Notes: generated from the sequence alone by a model not told the origin. Numbered from the stretch's first letter, positions 12,289 to 24,748 are shown. The stretch: DNA of 64,000 bases from Termitomyces sp. T153 (GCA_018296165.2 JACKQL020000016.1:248001-312000), one strand, 5' to 3'. Numbers and translations are program-made.

Positions 12289-13827
12289 TTATCTGAGGGT
12301 TTCGTCCAGTCTTGCAAGATCCTCTTTGGCAGCTAGAAGCACTTCCTATAGAGACTTTAGCGGTAATGGTTTCCAAACATGAGTATGTACTGACTGTTAC
12401 GAACGACTGTCTCGCTTCGTCTTTAATCTCTCTCCACCTCTTTTCGTAGGTTCTCAAAAGCTCGTCATATTCATCTCTCTGCCTCCGGTCCCCTCTCATA
12501 GCTGTTCGTATCACAGCTCGCAATACACATATCCCTGCAACCCATTCAACTTCGTCTGACTCCCAGACCGCATCTCGCGCCACCATCTCAGAGAATGCGC
12601 GCCCCATAGCGTAGGCGTACCCGCTGTTATCAGAGTCCCCTGCGTGACCCATGCCAAGCATCCCGAGCTCAAGTGCAGCGGCGTGGATATTCGCCCATTG
12701 TATATGATCCTTCCGACGTTGGCGGTCGCCTGCTATCCGTTGCATCTCGTCCGACATCGAATTTGACGTTGACGCTGATGACAGCGCTGGTGATCGCTGC
12801 TTACTTGTTGCATTCGGAACCCATGTAGAAAATTTCCGTACTTGCATTTGGATGGCTCGTGGGCCCGCCAACGGTCCAGAAACACCAGCATGTACCATTG
12901 ATGGCGCGAAATATGTCGAGGCCTCGAAATATCTGCGGAGGTGGGCTATCGCTTCTCTGTTGTCATTGAAATGACCGGATTTCGTCTCTGTCGAGAGCGC
13001 TTCAAAGAGCGCTTCGACAACAGCAGTCAATGGTGTTGGAGAAGGATTAGACATCATATATGTCTGGATCATGTTTGCAAGACTAGAGGCCTCAGTATTT
13101 CGAAGGAAGGCATCACGGATCGTCGATTTGGAGATAGTGAGCTTTAGATGGGGTGAAGTAATAGGTGGCAATGGCGTTGGGATGGAGGTTGAGGGGTGAA
13201 GCGCTGCATACTGTACTGGGGATACAACAGTAGGACGCGTGGAATTGGCAGGATTAGAACATGTTTCTGCATGGGTATACGGTATTATAGTCGCTGGTAC
13301 GGGATTCCAAGGTATGTCACTCGGATTCTCTTGGGCTGTGAGAGACAATGAGACAATAATCACGATTGCGGAAGGATTTATGGACCTTACCTTTTTCTGT
13401 GACCTTCTTGGTACCCGACCTCGGCCTGCCTTCGATCTTGCGTCGATTTCTACCTACTGTATTCTTAAACCAGTTGTAAATTTGCTACAAAAAGGTATCA
13501 GGCTGGAGTGAGAGTGGATATCTTTTACGGAGGAAGCCTGCGCAAACCTCGCGGAACTTGTTTTCCGCTTCATGAACACCGATGAACTCAGGCGGTAGTC
13601 CGAACTGCGTAATAAAATCCGATGCCCGCTCGAGGGCATATTTCTTTGCATCCCCTCTGATTGAGCCTTGGGATCTTCGTTCAAATTCTACTAGATTGCT
13701 GCGGAGGAAAGATTGTCAGAAGGGCTCCAAGAACCTAGATTCCATTCTACCTCTTAAGAAACGTCAGCTGTTGGGGAGTGTAGGCTTTCGGAAGCCTAGG
13801 TTTGTGTACCCTAGGATCGCTGGCCAT
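12289..13827 (-). CDS. Hypothetical protein with IYNWFKN motif
   Basis: Five exons, 13827-13751, 13698-13548, 13484-13391, 13335-12401 and 12345-12289, splice in frame to 437 residues. The ATG at 13827 gives MASDPRVHKPRLPKAYTPQQ. Residues about 70-95 contain KFREQIYNWFKNTVGRNRRK, a basic helix-like segment I associate with uncharacterised basidiomycete proteins. It resembles a homeodomain recognition helix (WF-x-N) but lacks the following Arg. Residues 105-180 are Pro/Thr-rich. Residues 180-420 are probably helical, and the last exon encodes EVLLAAKEDLARLDETLR before the stop. The internal splice choices are supported because every other acceptor tested gives an early stop. A regulatory or chromatin role is possible but not shown. 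It is transcribed in the same direction as ERG6, whose stop lies 215 bp upstream of this start. Confidence 0.7.
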
Positions 13828-14041
13828 GGACAACTAGGCATTTGTTCTTGAGGATTTTGGATATTGATCGGAATGTGCCGAGGTACCCCATGGTTTGGAT
13901 TTCTTTCGCGGATTTCATGCAAATGCTCAGAGCCATATGCGCTTCAAGATATCCCACGGATAGACAAAATCTCGTACTAAAATCTACGGCTATGGATCAG
14001 GGTATAAGGTATATAGGTGGTTGTCTGACAACGCTCGCATC

Positions 14042-15294
14042 TCAGTTGGTAGGTTTTCGGCCAATTGCAAGATACATCGGCGTGAAGAGCTGTCAGAAGA
14101 TCGTGAGAAGGAGCATGAGGACCATCAAGAGCTTTAAGAACCTTAGTCTGACCGCCCTTTACAAGAGCATCCGCAGCGACTTTTAACGATTCACCAACAG
14201 AATGGGTTCCCTTAGGAACAAGTCCAACCCATTCCAGCAGACGGACAGCATTGTGAGTGACAAGCTTGCCGCTCCAACTCATCCGCCAGACAGTGAAGTA
14301 GTCCCAGAAAGTCTGTGCTTTGAATATATCACCCTCGAGTGGGTAGTACCACGGGATAGGGTCGGGGCGGGCGGCCAAGTCCTCCTCATGCTCAACTGTG
14401 AAACCGACAGTCTTGAGGGCTTCGCGAGCCATGCGAAGAGGGCGCATTTCAGGAATACCGTTACCAAGCTCAATCTCGTGAGCAAGGCGCTTGTGCTCCG
14501 GAACAGATGGATCCCATTCGTCGGCCATACACCACTCATACACGCCGAACTGTTCTAGATTAACCCGATGGATCAGGTGATGCGGTGGATGACACTTACG
14601 ACACCTCCGGGCTTCAGTATCTTAAAGATTTGGCCATAAACACCTTCCCAAGAAGGAGCATGGCAGGTAGCCTCAATGGCATAAACTAGCAAACGAAGGT
14701 CAGAAATTACGTGGATCGACCATCACTATATAAGCTAACCTGCATCGAAAGAGTTCTCCCCAAATTGCTCAACGAGTTTCATAAAGTCACCCTTGACAAA
14801 AGTAACCTGTTTCTCGAGTCCGGCCCTAGCAGTGTATTTCCTCGCTCGGTTAATCTGGAATTGATTGTTGTTCAAGCCGATAATGGTAGCATCCGAGAAC
14901 TGGGCAATTTCACGAGCGGGACCACCAACACCGCAGCCCACATCAAGGACACGCATGCCGGGACGGAGACCCATTTGAGCTGCAAGGTAGTGCTCGTGGC
15001 GAGCGAGAGAGGCATGGAACGACTCTCCCTTGTAGAAACGCGAGAAGTGGAAGGATTGGGCCCAGCCGTACTCGTACAACTCTGTCGCCCCGTCGTAATA
15101 GCCTAATTGGTAAAAAGAGGATTAAGAAGGCGGGAAACCTTTTGGATAAAGAACCGACCGTTTACGACTTCAGTGTAGCTGTCGAGACGCTTTTCCATTG
15201 CACCATCATCTTCTCTACCCAAGTCCTCCTTCCAGAACCCGTTGTAATTCTCAATCCGGTTACCCACGCGACCATCAGCAGAAGACGTAGCCAT
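14042..15294 (-). CDS. ERG6: Sterol 24-C-methyltransferase
   Basis: Five exons, 15294-15159, 15102-14740, 14685-14600, 14549-14142 and 14089-14042, give 346 residues, the usual size for the family. The enzyme moves a methyl group from S-adenosylmethionine to C-24 of the sterol side chain in ergosterol synthesis, at the ER and lipid droplets. The sterol box [11 protein letters not shown] lies at 55-65. SAM-binding motif [11 protein letters not shown], lies at about 97-106. Further conserved pieces are [24 protein letters not shown] and [12 protein letters not shown]. The protein ends [16 protein letters not shown], matching the family C-terminus. The donor of exon 1 was set at AACG|GTCGGT because this restores [17 protein letters not shown]; a later AAG|GTTTCC donor breaks the frame. 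All catalytic motifs are intact, unlike the duplicate at 3310-4350. Confidence 0.95.
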
Positions 15295-16043
15295 TTTACT
15301 GTAAAATAGGGCAAGGTCAGACTCTGGGCAAAAAGAAACAGAAGAGTTCAAGAGGAACATAAATGAACATCAGAAAGCGAGACAATACAATATTAAATAA
15401 AGGGAAAGGCCAATGATACCACTCACACGGTATAATAAGGAGTATTGAAGGAAAGAGGGAAAGGAAGGGACTATGGGAACGCAATTGCAGAGATGGACTG
15501 ACTTTTATGTAAGAGGAAATCAGGTCACCTCATTTTTTTGAATTCTCAGTACACGTGATGGCGAACTGAATCGTACGATCTCAAAGTGCGGAAGTTACGC
15601 ATCGAAAGACAAAAAATTTCATGTGATCAACTTTCAGTGTTATCTTTCTATTATAGATGCAATGTCTACTTCCGGAGTAGACATATGGTTTTCAACTCAA
15701 AACGACCTTGCAGCAGGTAACCAGTGTAAACAGCGATAAAAGTTACGCGAAAAGAAGCATAAACTTCAGACAATTGCAAGGGCATTCTATTACTCGCCAT
15801 GATGCTAAAAAGCTCATCTTTGTATAGCACATATAATGATCCTGGGCACAATTCGTTGCCAGTAATTCGATGACGGAGCATACCAGAACTTGAAAGCAAG
15901 ATCGAAGCGAGTTTTCCACTGGTACAGGCAGACGAGACATCCTATTATGTCCTGTCCTGGACGAGGAAATACAAAACAATTATACAGAAGGGAGGCATGC
16001 GAAAACATGCGAATTACCTGCCAGGTACAAGAAATCAAACTCA
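15295..16043. other. Intergenic region between two minus-strand genes
   Basis: This is the upstream region of ERG6 and the 3' flank of the EgtB-like gene. Frames on both strands here (for example 15666-15979 minus) have no recognisable motif. The ERG6 promoter should lie in the left part, but no specific sterol-response element could be assigned by eye. Confidence 0.5.
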
Positions 16044-18405
16044 TTACAAGTCGTAAACAACCCGTCCTCCCACCCAAGGATACGGATAATTATGTTGATA
16101 GAAGTTTCGCACCGTCCTACGACTGGCCAATCGAGGGATGGTAGCGTAAGATGCTCCCAACTGTGTGAAAAGCGTTTGTTGAGAGACTGTAAGAGTAGAG
16201 AACAATAAAGGACATACCACGACATGGTGTTTGGTGTCAAAGAAATCGGTGGAGTACCTAACATGAGGTAAGACAGTCAGCAAGCGCAGAGGAGTGAACA
16301 CGAATGTCTCTACCCAGTGAATAAGTTTGTTGGCGAAAGGCCTTCATGGGTGTCAAAGAGTGTCGAAGTCCACTCCCACACACCACCGTTCGATCCTCTA
16401 CCATTATTGCATTCTAAGCCAGTCGTGGCACTGGTGTGCATGCGGTTAGCGACGGATACAGAGGAAGAGAATGAGGGGAAACTCACGGAACCGGATGCCA
16501 ATTTCTAAAGCCCGTGTTGGACCCGCCTTCATACCCTACCTCGTATGAGTCAAGGAACAGCCGGAGTTCAGCTTCCGTTGGAAGACGGCCGCCCTTCGAT
16601 TGAGCATATACAAGGAGGTCATCGTACGAAGTGAGTACTGGCCAATGCCGGGCAATCTCCATTGAAACCGGTCCATACATTGTCCGGACCTAGCCATTAT
16701 CAATCAACATAACGAAAACATCATAGGAGAACCAACCTTCATCTCTCCGTCCTCGTACACCCAGCTGCCAGGGATCCTGGAACAATCCGCACCTTGCGCC
16801 CTCCAGAACGCTTGAAACTCATTATTGGTGATAGGACGCCACTCAGCACGGAACGCCGCCACCTCAAACTTCCTCTCGGGGCTCTCATTGTCCCATCCGA
16901 ACACATGATTGTCGACGTCTTCCACAGCACCAGGTATCGCATCATCGCCCTCCGAGTCCTGATGGCCAAGCAAAATAGTCGCAGGACCGACGACAATGGT
17001 GGATGTGGATGGCGCAGGGGCTGCGTCCCATTGTTGGGCAATCATCTCCCAGGGAGGTGCAGTGAATCCCGGAGGGGGGAGTGTACCAAAGCCTGCACGT
17101 TGGATGAGCATGTACAACAATGTCTGTGATGCGAAGTGATTAGGCGCGAAGATAGGAGGAAAGGGGAGATAAGTGTACCTCAATGTGGAATCCCTCGTGC
17201 TCGATGGTCATGACAAGTGTCCGGGCAATGTTCCGTGTGAGACGACGCTTGCCAGTTTGAAGGTCGTTGTATAATTCAACAAGTCGGGAGCGAACTCTAT
17301 CACGAAAACTGACAATAGTTTCAAGGATAGGCCAATCTTCGTCTTTCTCTGGAACTTCGGAGTGACTCTGTTGGGTTCAACGTGAGTCCAACGTCTATTC
17401 TTAAACGCATAAAACCTTACGTGGCAATGATCCGGGTCGTCGACGTGAGGGTCGATGCCTCGCTGTTGACATAATATGAGAGAGGCAACAAGAGATTGCG
17501 ACAAACGTACCTCAAAGATGTTCCAAAAGTACTGGGGCTCACTCGCACTCCCACCAATAGCCTTGCACAGAAGCATATCAAGGAATCTATGCGCCGTAAA
17601 GAATATATATTGAGTTACGCTATGCTATTAAGATGTGATATTACTCACGTCGGTATGTGTCCGATATAGAATAAACATTTGTGGCGAAGATCAATAGGCT
17701 TCTGGTAAAGCATCTCTCGAGGTATCATCTGAAGCGTAATCAAATCCCAGGTGGCCCATACATTCGTCCATTCTTCGAGGGTAGGGACATTGCCGCCTGA
17801 AGGCTTAGAGAGAGTAAAACCAGGAGTCATTGAAAGGGGGGTGTAGTTGAAAGGCGGTCGTTCGAGTGTGTAGACAATATAGCCACCGACTAGAGGCGTG
17901 GAAGTGACAGCACGAAGCCCAGCGAGCGAAAAAGCTTTGAAGTGTTGAGCAACGTTTGGAAAGGTTGAGATGGACTGAAGACGAATTTTATTTTGAGCTT
18001 CGAATTTAGGTATTAGAGGCTTACTGTTGACAGATCCACATCCTCTTGCCTCGGAGAGCGTTGATTGGCATCAAGGATCGATACTCTGAATGCCTGGCCT
18101 TTGAGGGTCGCATCCGTCTTCTTTCTATCACTGAATGGCAGGATATTTCGTGGGTTCGGATCATTTGGGACACAGAGTCCCAGGCAACCTTCTTGAGAGT
18201 AAGTGTTAAAGGCCAACGTCAGGAAGTCCGCGTCAACCGTCGCCGACTGCACAAACAGACAAGTCACAGGAGTCTGTGAAGCAATGCCCCCAATTGACTT
18301 ATGAGACGATAGTGAAGAGAGGACGGACGAGGGAGTGGTCGCTCTCGAGTTTGGACGGTCGAAGACCGAATCAAGAGAGGAGGACGAAGACGAAGGTGAG
18401 AGCAT
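16044..18405 (-). CDS. EgtB/Egt1-like non-haem iron sulfoxide synthase, methyltransferase domain missing
   Basis: Ten exons, 18405-18025, 17974-17649, 17586-17511, 17462-17421, 17367-17179, 17123-16737, 16689-16487, 16430-16314, 16257-16218 and 16160-16044, splice in frame to 625 residues. The middle is a DinB-type domain carrying the three expected iron ligands: His233 in YIGHIPTF, and His332 and His336 in HEGFHIE. Residues 339-625 form the formylglycine-enzyme-like (FGE-sulfatase) domain, with GGRLPTEAE, GGVWEWTS and the closing RNFYQHNYPYPWVGGRVVYD. EgtB enzymes join hercynine and a thiol with oxygen during ergothioneine synthesis; fungal Egt1 fuses this to an N-terminal EgtD methyltransferase. 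Here only a short stretch like the end of that domain precedes the DinB part (about 128-170), and residues 1-127 are Ser-rich and unrelated. Activity on hercynine is therefore uncertain. Confidence 0.85.
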
Positions 18406-18421
18406 GGCGCAAGCTGAAAAA

Positions 18422-18492
18422 GAATAAACGATTGGGTTTATGGACTCAGGTGATGAGGAATAAACGATTGGGTTTATAGACTCAGGTGATGG
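18422..18492. repeat. Two tandem 36-bp repeats upstream of the EgtB-like gene
   Basis: Two nearly identical 36-bp units begin GAATAAACGATTGGG at 18422 and 18458 and differ at about three positions. They lie 17-87 bp upstream of the start codon of the minus-strand EgtB-like gene, so they would fall in its 5' UTR or core promoter. Confidence 0.85.
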
Positions 18493-21400
18493 TTCGAGAG
18501 TTGCGGGAGAATGCGAAGGAATGGCATTTTATAATGGAATATAACTAACAACACGTACAAAGCACGAAGTCCATTCTGGCTCGTACCCCAAAAACCAGTA
18601 GGAATAAATGGGGAGCGGTCGGAGCCTATCATACCGAGGGCATGCCGCGGGATATCGAATCAGGTATATACGTGCTTTTTGTCTTGACGTGAGGTGTAAA
18701 ATGGACGTCCCTTCAGAGTCTAGGAGTCCCCTCGAAAGCCTCTACCTTCTCTTATCTTCTCTTATCGCAATCATGGAATGCTGTGACCCGTTAGATAGTA
18801 GTTCTTCAGTTTGCTTCGGTAGCACGTCGTAGCACAACCGGGAACCAGATTGACCGCCAATAAGATCCGAGTGCGATCGACAGCATTCACGAAGCGCACG
18901 TGACGGTGAAGTTGTATAGGAGATCCTGCTTATGACGAGGATACTTGAGAAGAAAGAGACAGATAGCAAGTCAGCTACAGATGAGTTGACGTCCAGCACC
19001 TCAACAAAAAGAACTGATATGCTGTTCACCAAGAAACCGGTTACGATTCTAGAGCTCTAACAGGCACTTTCATCGATATACCCGACTTCAGAGCGGATAA
19101 TCAAGCGGAAGAGATCAGTATAGCATAGACGATGGAAGGGCGAAGGAAGACTGCAACATTTCACGAATCTTGGCTATTTCTACTGTTCCTTCAAACTCAG
19201 ACGATGTCGTGCTCGACGCGCTCGATTGCGTGCTCAATATCACGTGCCACTCAGGTGACGCGTTTTCCCGAGTTCCTCGGGCTCAGGGATTGTGTATTAT
19301 AACGTATTGCTTGTTATTACGCACAATTTGTACTTCACCTTGACACTACAGCTCGCTCGGTTCAGACATTCTGCAAGTACTTCCGTTGCTCAACGAACCC
19401 GTCGTATCGTGACTTTAGTTCCTTGACCTGTGGTGCCCTGTCATACGTGGATCCCTTTTGTTCTTTGTACTATTTTGCCAACCAAGCCTCTCAAAACGTA
19501 TCTCTAGTTCTTTTTGTTTTGTCCCTGTTGATGTACACTTGTCAATGAGCATTATTAAGCTAGAAGTGCTAGAACAGGCTGATCCTGGGTGGCTTAGCGG
19601 GACACCGAGAAGTGAAGTATCTTAAAAATAAAGCCTCCCAAAAATAGTGTTTTCCGGCTCGGTCTTGGCTGGTTTAGCGTGGCTCAGGACTCAGGAGTCA
19701 GTGTTCAGCACCCACTGATCGGTCCGACTTTGGCTCATCCGCTCGCTATGTACGATCATGGAAACTCCTTTAAGACAGTATTTTGCCAGTACACGTGTGA
19801 GTATAGCTCTCTGATCTTCCTCATTGAGTTATGACAATCCGCAGCTTCTTATTTTCAAAACAGTTACACACATTTAAGAATCATAATCTAATGCGCCTCT
19901 GGCACGATGGCCCTGGCCCCTGTGTTCTTGATTCGAGACCCGGTCCGTGATACATACTCCGTTGATGATGACGGAGTATAATGGTTCCCTGTAGTTGCTT
20001 AATCGGTATGTCCAGTCTCCGTTCCACATGTTCAGCAGAATACATAAAAATTATTGTCAGAGCTTCTCCGCGTTCTGTCTGTGCTCTAATGTCTTGTGTA
20101 AGCCTTCAAATCAGTTTAAAAAGAGTGTGCCGCATAACGGTCGGATGTCGTTGCTTCATCGGCACCTCGAATATCATGAACTCATGTGTTCAGAAGCAGT
20201 CGGAAAATTCTCTGTCAGATTGTGTCCTGTTCCAGCATCTCTACAGTGTATTCTGCTACTATCCAGATCAATCAGACAATAAATCTTACAGAAGTACTGT
20301 ACAAGAAATATCGCGGTAGTCAAAGGCGAATTAGCGGGACTCTCGAGAAGGATAGTACATTCTCGAATACCACCTCTTCTTGACTCCGGGTTCACTTCGT
20401 TGGTAAGTTAAGAATCCGATCTACTACGAAAAAAATGCAAGTGGCTGGTTCGAATTGAAAATCTTCTCCGGAGATGACTAAGTACCTCCCCTTTTGAAAT
20501 GATGTCATAGCCCATACGAGTTGTCTACAACTGAATACCATCACGTTGTGTGGGGCTGATTATGCTGTGACAACAAGAGATTGGACATCTTATCTTGATC
20601 TTAACATACTAGACCCATTTTTCTATGGTTCTCCCAACAAACTCTCGAGTCCTATTACTAACAGTTACAAGTAGCTGTCCTAAGTGAGAGTTCTTTTATG
20701 TATTCCTATACATAGTAACTATCTTCCCTTCCGTCGTTTATACAGAAAGGTACTTACTTTTCGGCAAGCCCGGCATCTCGGATATCGGGCCAAACAATTA
20801 AACGGTGAAACTCAAGAACAGCCTGTAGTGGGCATGCTCCTAGTCAACAGCCTCTAATAGCAACGATTCCTCAATGTTTTTCTAGTATTTCTTGTTAATT
20901 TTTATTCATTGAGATATTCACAACGCAAAATACTCACTCAGAAATCGTTGAGTCCCTTGTCGCCGACGACTTGGGGATCGTCACTCTTTCGTCACGTCTG
21001 CCGTACGATGGTCACACGCTTATGGCCAGCACTTGTGACGGATTTGCTGCCGACTCAGACTAAGGGGAAATTCGCCGACCTCGTGATGGGGCATGCTATT
21101 GAGATGTGTACTTGAAACGACTGTAGAAGTTCCTTATTTGGCCGTTATGTCACGCTTACCAGTTTACTTCGTTGTGCATGAGACTTAACTCTTCTGACGA
21201 GTGGATTAAATTTGGGGTGGAAACCGGGCCGGGTGGATTTCCCAGAATGTTTTCGTTGACGAGTTAATCTGAGGGATCTCCTCATGATGGACCATGAAAC
21301 TCAAAATATGCTTGACAGGCTCTGATCGATTTTATTTGTCGGCTGACATCTTCATCTCATTTATCATCTATACTGCCGTTGACTTAGTCACCACCAAAGT

Positions 21401-22318
21401 ATGACAAATAGTATGACCCCCTTGAATAGTGATATTTTTCTATCTGTCTTGTTAAAGTGTTCCTTTTAATGAGTAGAACAAAACCTCAAGACAGATTTTC
21501 GACGTTGTCAAAATTGACGGAGATATATTTTTTAGTTTGGTGAAATTGGCGCCATCAATTACATAATATAGAATCACTACTATAAAGGGAAATACTATGC
21601 ACCGAAAGCCAGAGCAACAGTTTCGAAAACACGTCGATGAGATTTATACTTTGTGGAACTGAATTGTTTGACACGCACTTGAGCATTCTGAGTTCCGAGA
21701 CCCTCGGTATGCATCCATCCACCTGTGCATTCTGTACTGCATTCTGTATTCCCATTTTTGGATCGTTGAGACTGGGACTGATGCAAGAGCCTTTAGGGCC
21801 GCGGCGCGGGCGCGAGAAGCAGCAATCCTGAGGTATTTTTTCTTGGATGTCATTGAGAGTAAAGATTTCTGATAGTTTCTTTCAGACTTAGTACAAAGGT
21901 TTGAACCGGTGTAGACTAGCTGGTTTCGACCCTCCAAACATGGCAAATCTCAAAAAAAATTCCGGCACCATAAGATTAGATTTTCTGATACGCGCGATCA
22001 AGGTGGTTCCTGACACGAGGACTTCTCCACGGTTGATTCGGATGGACCTGAACTTGACGTCTCTGCGCTGTCCCTCGCTAAGTGTTTCCCTTGATGTAAG
22101 TATGGTCACAAGGCGTATCTTAGACCTGTTTGGATTGCAAGGCCGAGCGATTACAGGCGAATACATTTTGGTGAGTAATGGCGTGATATAGGCTCGAGAT
22201 AAATAAGTGGAGGCTCCTTCCAAAGAGGAAGTTCAACGTTCAACACCGCGCCCTTTAGTTCCTAGTACTCTTCTACTCGTTCTTGCAGGAGCCATACACC
22301 CGTTTGAGTTTTGCCACC
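18493..22318. other. Long intergenic region, no gene supported
   Basis: About 3.8 kb with only short frames on both strands, the longest near 112 codons (19981-20319, 21888-22223). None shows a family motif or convincing splice partners. CpG content is ordinary, so this is not a decayed transposon block like the one after 35400. The last 100 bp lead into the transporter gene through a GCCACC context at its ATG. Confidence 0.45.
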
Positions 22319-24606
22319 ATGTCTGACGAGAACCATGACTCTGAACTGACTATCGATGACGGAAAGCTAGAGACCGCATCAGAGGAGACGCCTCAGGCCG
22401 AGCTTGAACGGTTATTAGAGGAGAAGAGGCTTGTCCGCAAACTCGACCACCGGATCCTGCCCATTGCTTGCCTTCTCTATCTATTTGCTTGTTGGTCTGC
22501 TCTCTGACAAACCAAAACTTGGTTCACTAATGCTCTATTTGCCTGTTCAGACCTTGATCGCTCCAACCTTGGCAATGCTCGACTTCAAGGTCTCCCGGAC
22601 GACATCCTTGGTGGCGATAAGACTGGATTATTGTTTGACTGGATTAACTCCATATTTTTCTTTTCCTATGTGGGCTCGATATATCTATCAACTTTTCAAC
22701 AGGGACACTGTTCATCCTCGTGACAGATCTTGTGTCAAGTTCCGGCCACCGTCGTGTCTAAATTATTCCCACCACGAGCATGGATGGCCTCAACTGCTGT
22801 TGGATGGGGTATCTCCTCAACTCTGATGGTATGAAGGAACATGACGCTTTTTTCCCTCTTTGGTAACTCAAACATACATTAGGCTACTGCCTTTGGTTTT
22901 GGTCCAATGATGGCGGCCCGATTCTTTTTGGGTATCTTTGAGGCTGGATTCGGACCCGCGATCCCTCTTTATTTCTGTGGGTCTCATGTATCTCTTTCAT
23001 CTGATAGCCGTGTTTACTTGAAATGATAGCTCTATTCTATACAAAACAAGAAATGGGACTGCGAGTAAGAACCCTTTGAAAGAACTTTTTTTTGTATGTG
23101 CTGAGATTGAAATAGATGGCTTATTGGTTCGGCTTCGCAGCAGTCGCTGGCGCCTTTGGAGGATTAGTTGCATTCGGTGTCCAACACATTCATGCTAACA
23201 TCGAGAATTGGAGAGTCTTGTTCGTTATTGAAGTAAGCTCATTCGATCAGTGTGGGGTCTTTTCCTCAACGCACTTATATACGTATGCAGGGAATACCTG
23301 CGGTATTGCTAGGCGTGCTGACGTTTTTCTTCCTGCCAAATCGCCCTGAATCTACGACATACCTCACGGAAAGTGAACGTGAGATCGCCGTGGAGAGAAT
23401 GAACAGGGCAACAAGTGGAGATACGGGAGCAGTGGTTAATCGAGGTGTGTTCATCTGGATTGCCCATTATTTGCCTCGTTGTGGTTAATATTGAAATTAG
23501 CTCATGTTGTACTCGCCTTCAAGGATTGGAGAGTTCGTCTGTTCTACAGCACTGTAATTTCGATTGGCCCAAACTTTCTCTCACCAGATATATGTTGGAG
23601 GTGTCATCTACTTTGGATTGAATTGTGCTCTAGCTTCTATTTCCGCATTCCTGCCCACTATCTTGACAACTCTGGGGTACAGTGAGTTTTATATCCATGA
23701 TTACCTAGCGGTGATCTGACACTCTCCTGAGGTAATGCACGCGCACAGTTATTCACGGTTCCGCCATACGCTGTTGCAGCCGCTGTACTTCTCAGCTTCT
23801 CCTATTCTTCGGATAGATTACAAAGTCGTGGTCTTTTCATGACCGCGTCCTGTTGTATCGGCGGAATTGGTTACCTGTTCGTGCGCTTCCTCATCTTGCG
23901 TTGTGCCGAGTGATGATGATGCCTCATTAATTCATTAAGCCTATTACTGACCGTTCATGAGAACAATCACGCCCGCTATTTTGCAACTTTCTGCATCACT
24001 AGTGGGACCTACACGACGATTGGTCTGATCATTGCCTGGTGTAAGTCCCATCTTTTTCGGCCCCATTTCGCTCATCAGGCTCCACAAAAGACGCTCATAA
24101 TCTTGGCTCGGAAACGAAGAAGGCCACGGGTATTCCAATGTTCATGGCCATTGGTCAGTGTGGAAGTGTTCTTGGATCACATCTATATCCGAAGGCTGAG
24201 GGCCCAGCGTACATGCAAGTTCTACTTGAAGCATTTGATATCCATATGTGTCCTAACTAGAGACCGGACCTCTAGGAAAGGATTTGCGAGTGAATATCAT
24301 TTTTCTCACAAGTAAACCTTATCTGACACCTCGACTTCAGTCGGTTGTGCTTTAGAGTTCCTCGCTGCCATTTGCTGCCTCCTGCTAAGTGTAAGGACGA
24401 GAAGATGTTCGCTTCCTACCTCTCACCTGTGATATATAGATATCCTATCGCATTGAAAATGCTCGTCGGGACAGGGTCTACGGCAAACCTGCCATGAACG
24501 CTCGTGTGGATACCTATGAATTGGCAGATAAGGTGTGCCACAGCAATACTTGCGGTGCTTCTATTGACCTCTCTTGCAGGCCCCGGATTTCCGTTATACT
24601 CCATGA
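22319..24606 (+). CDS. MFS transporter, Dal5/anion:cation symporter family
   Basis: Sixteen exons splice in frame to 494 residues: 22319-22490, 22551-22669, 22727-22828, 22883-22976, 23030-23064, 23116-23232, 23291-23444, 23501-23532, 23588-23681, 23732-23876, 23940-24040, 24079-24214, 24276-24289, 24341-24390, 24440-24532 and 24580-24606. The ATG sits in GCCACCATG. Family sequences are DRSNLGNARL after helix 1, ATVVSKLFPPRAW, the helix-5 run GPMMAARFFLGIFEAGFGP, TKQEMGLR, LPNRPE, ESEREIAVERM, GYSNARAQLFTVPPY, HNLGSETKKATG and the C-terminal RIENARRDRVYG. Dal5-type carriers import small organic anions such as allantoate, nicotinate or pantothenate with protons across the plasma membrane; the substrate is not decidable here. 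Intron 12 uses a GC donor (GCAAGT) with a CTAAC branch point. The gene converges on oxalate decarboxylase with 142 bp between stop codons. No frame breaks were found. Confidence 0.88.
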
Positions 24607-24748
24607 CTTGATACTCACATATTTGGAAGGATGAGGTCATATCTTCAGATTGATGTACTACTCTTTGATGTCTTTTATACGTTCTTCCAACGGTACAAAC
24701 GAGAAAGATCCTAGTGACGTCCGAGATCACTTCGTGCCCGCTAGGAAT

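Noticed and set aside
12233..13363. Single-exon reading of the IYNWFKN gene
   Set aside because: Its ends run into introns. Splicing at 13335 and 12401 gives a longer coherent protein with a clean stop at 12289.
13391..13484. Homeodomain
   Set aside because: Only the WF-x-N core matches; the other helices and the invariant Arg are missing.
15103..15158. ERG6 exon 1 donor at AAG|GTTTCC
   Set aside because: It would shift the frame; the donor at AACG|GTCGGT restores the family sequence VVNGYYDG.
19920..19960. tRNA B-box-like GATTCGAGACC
   Set aside because: The flanking bases do not form a T stem and no D arm or anticodon arm precedes it.
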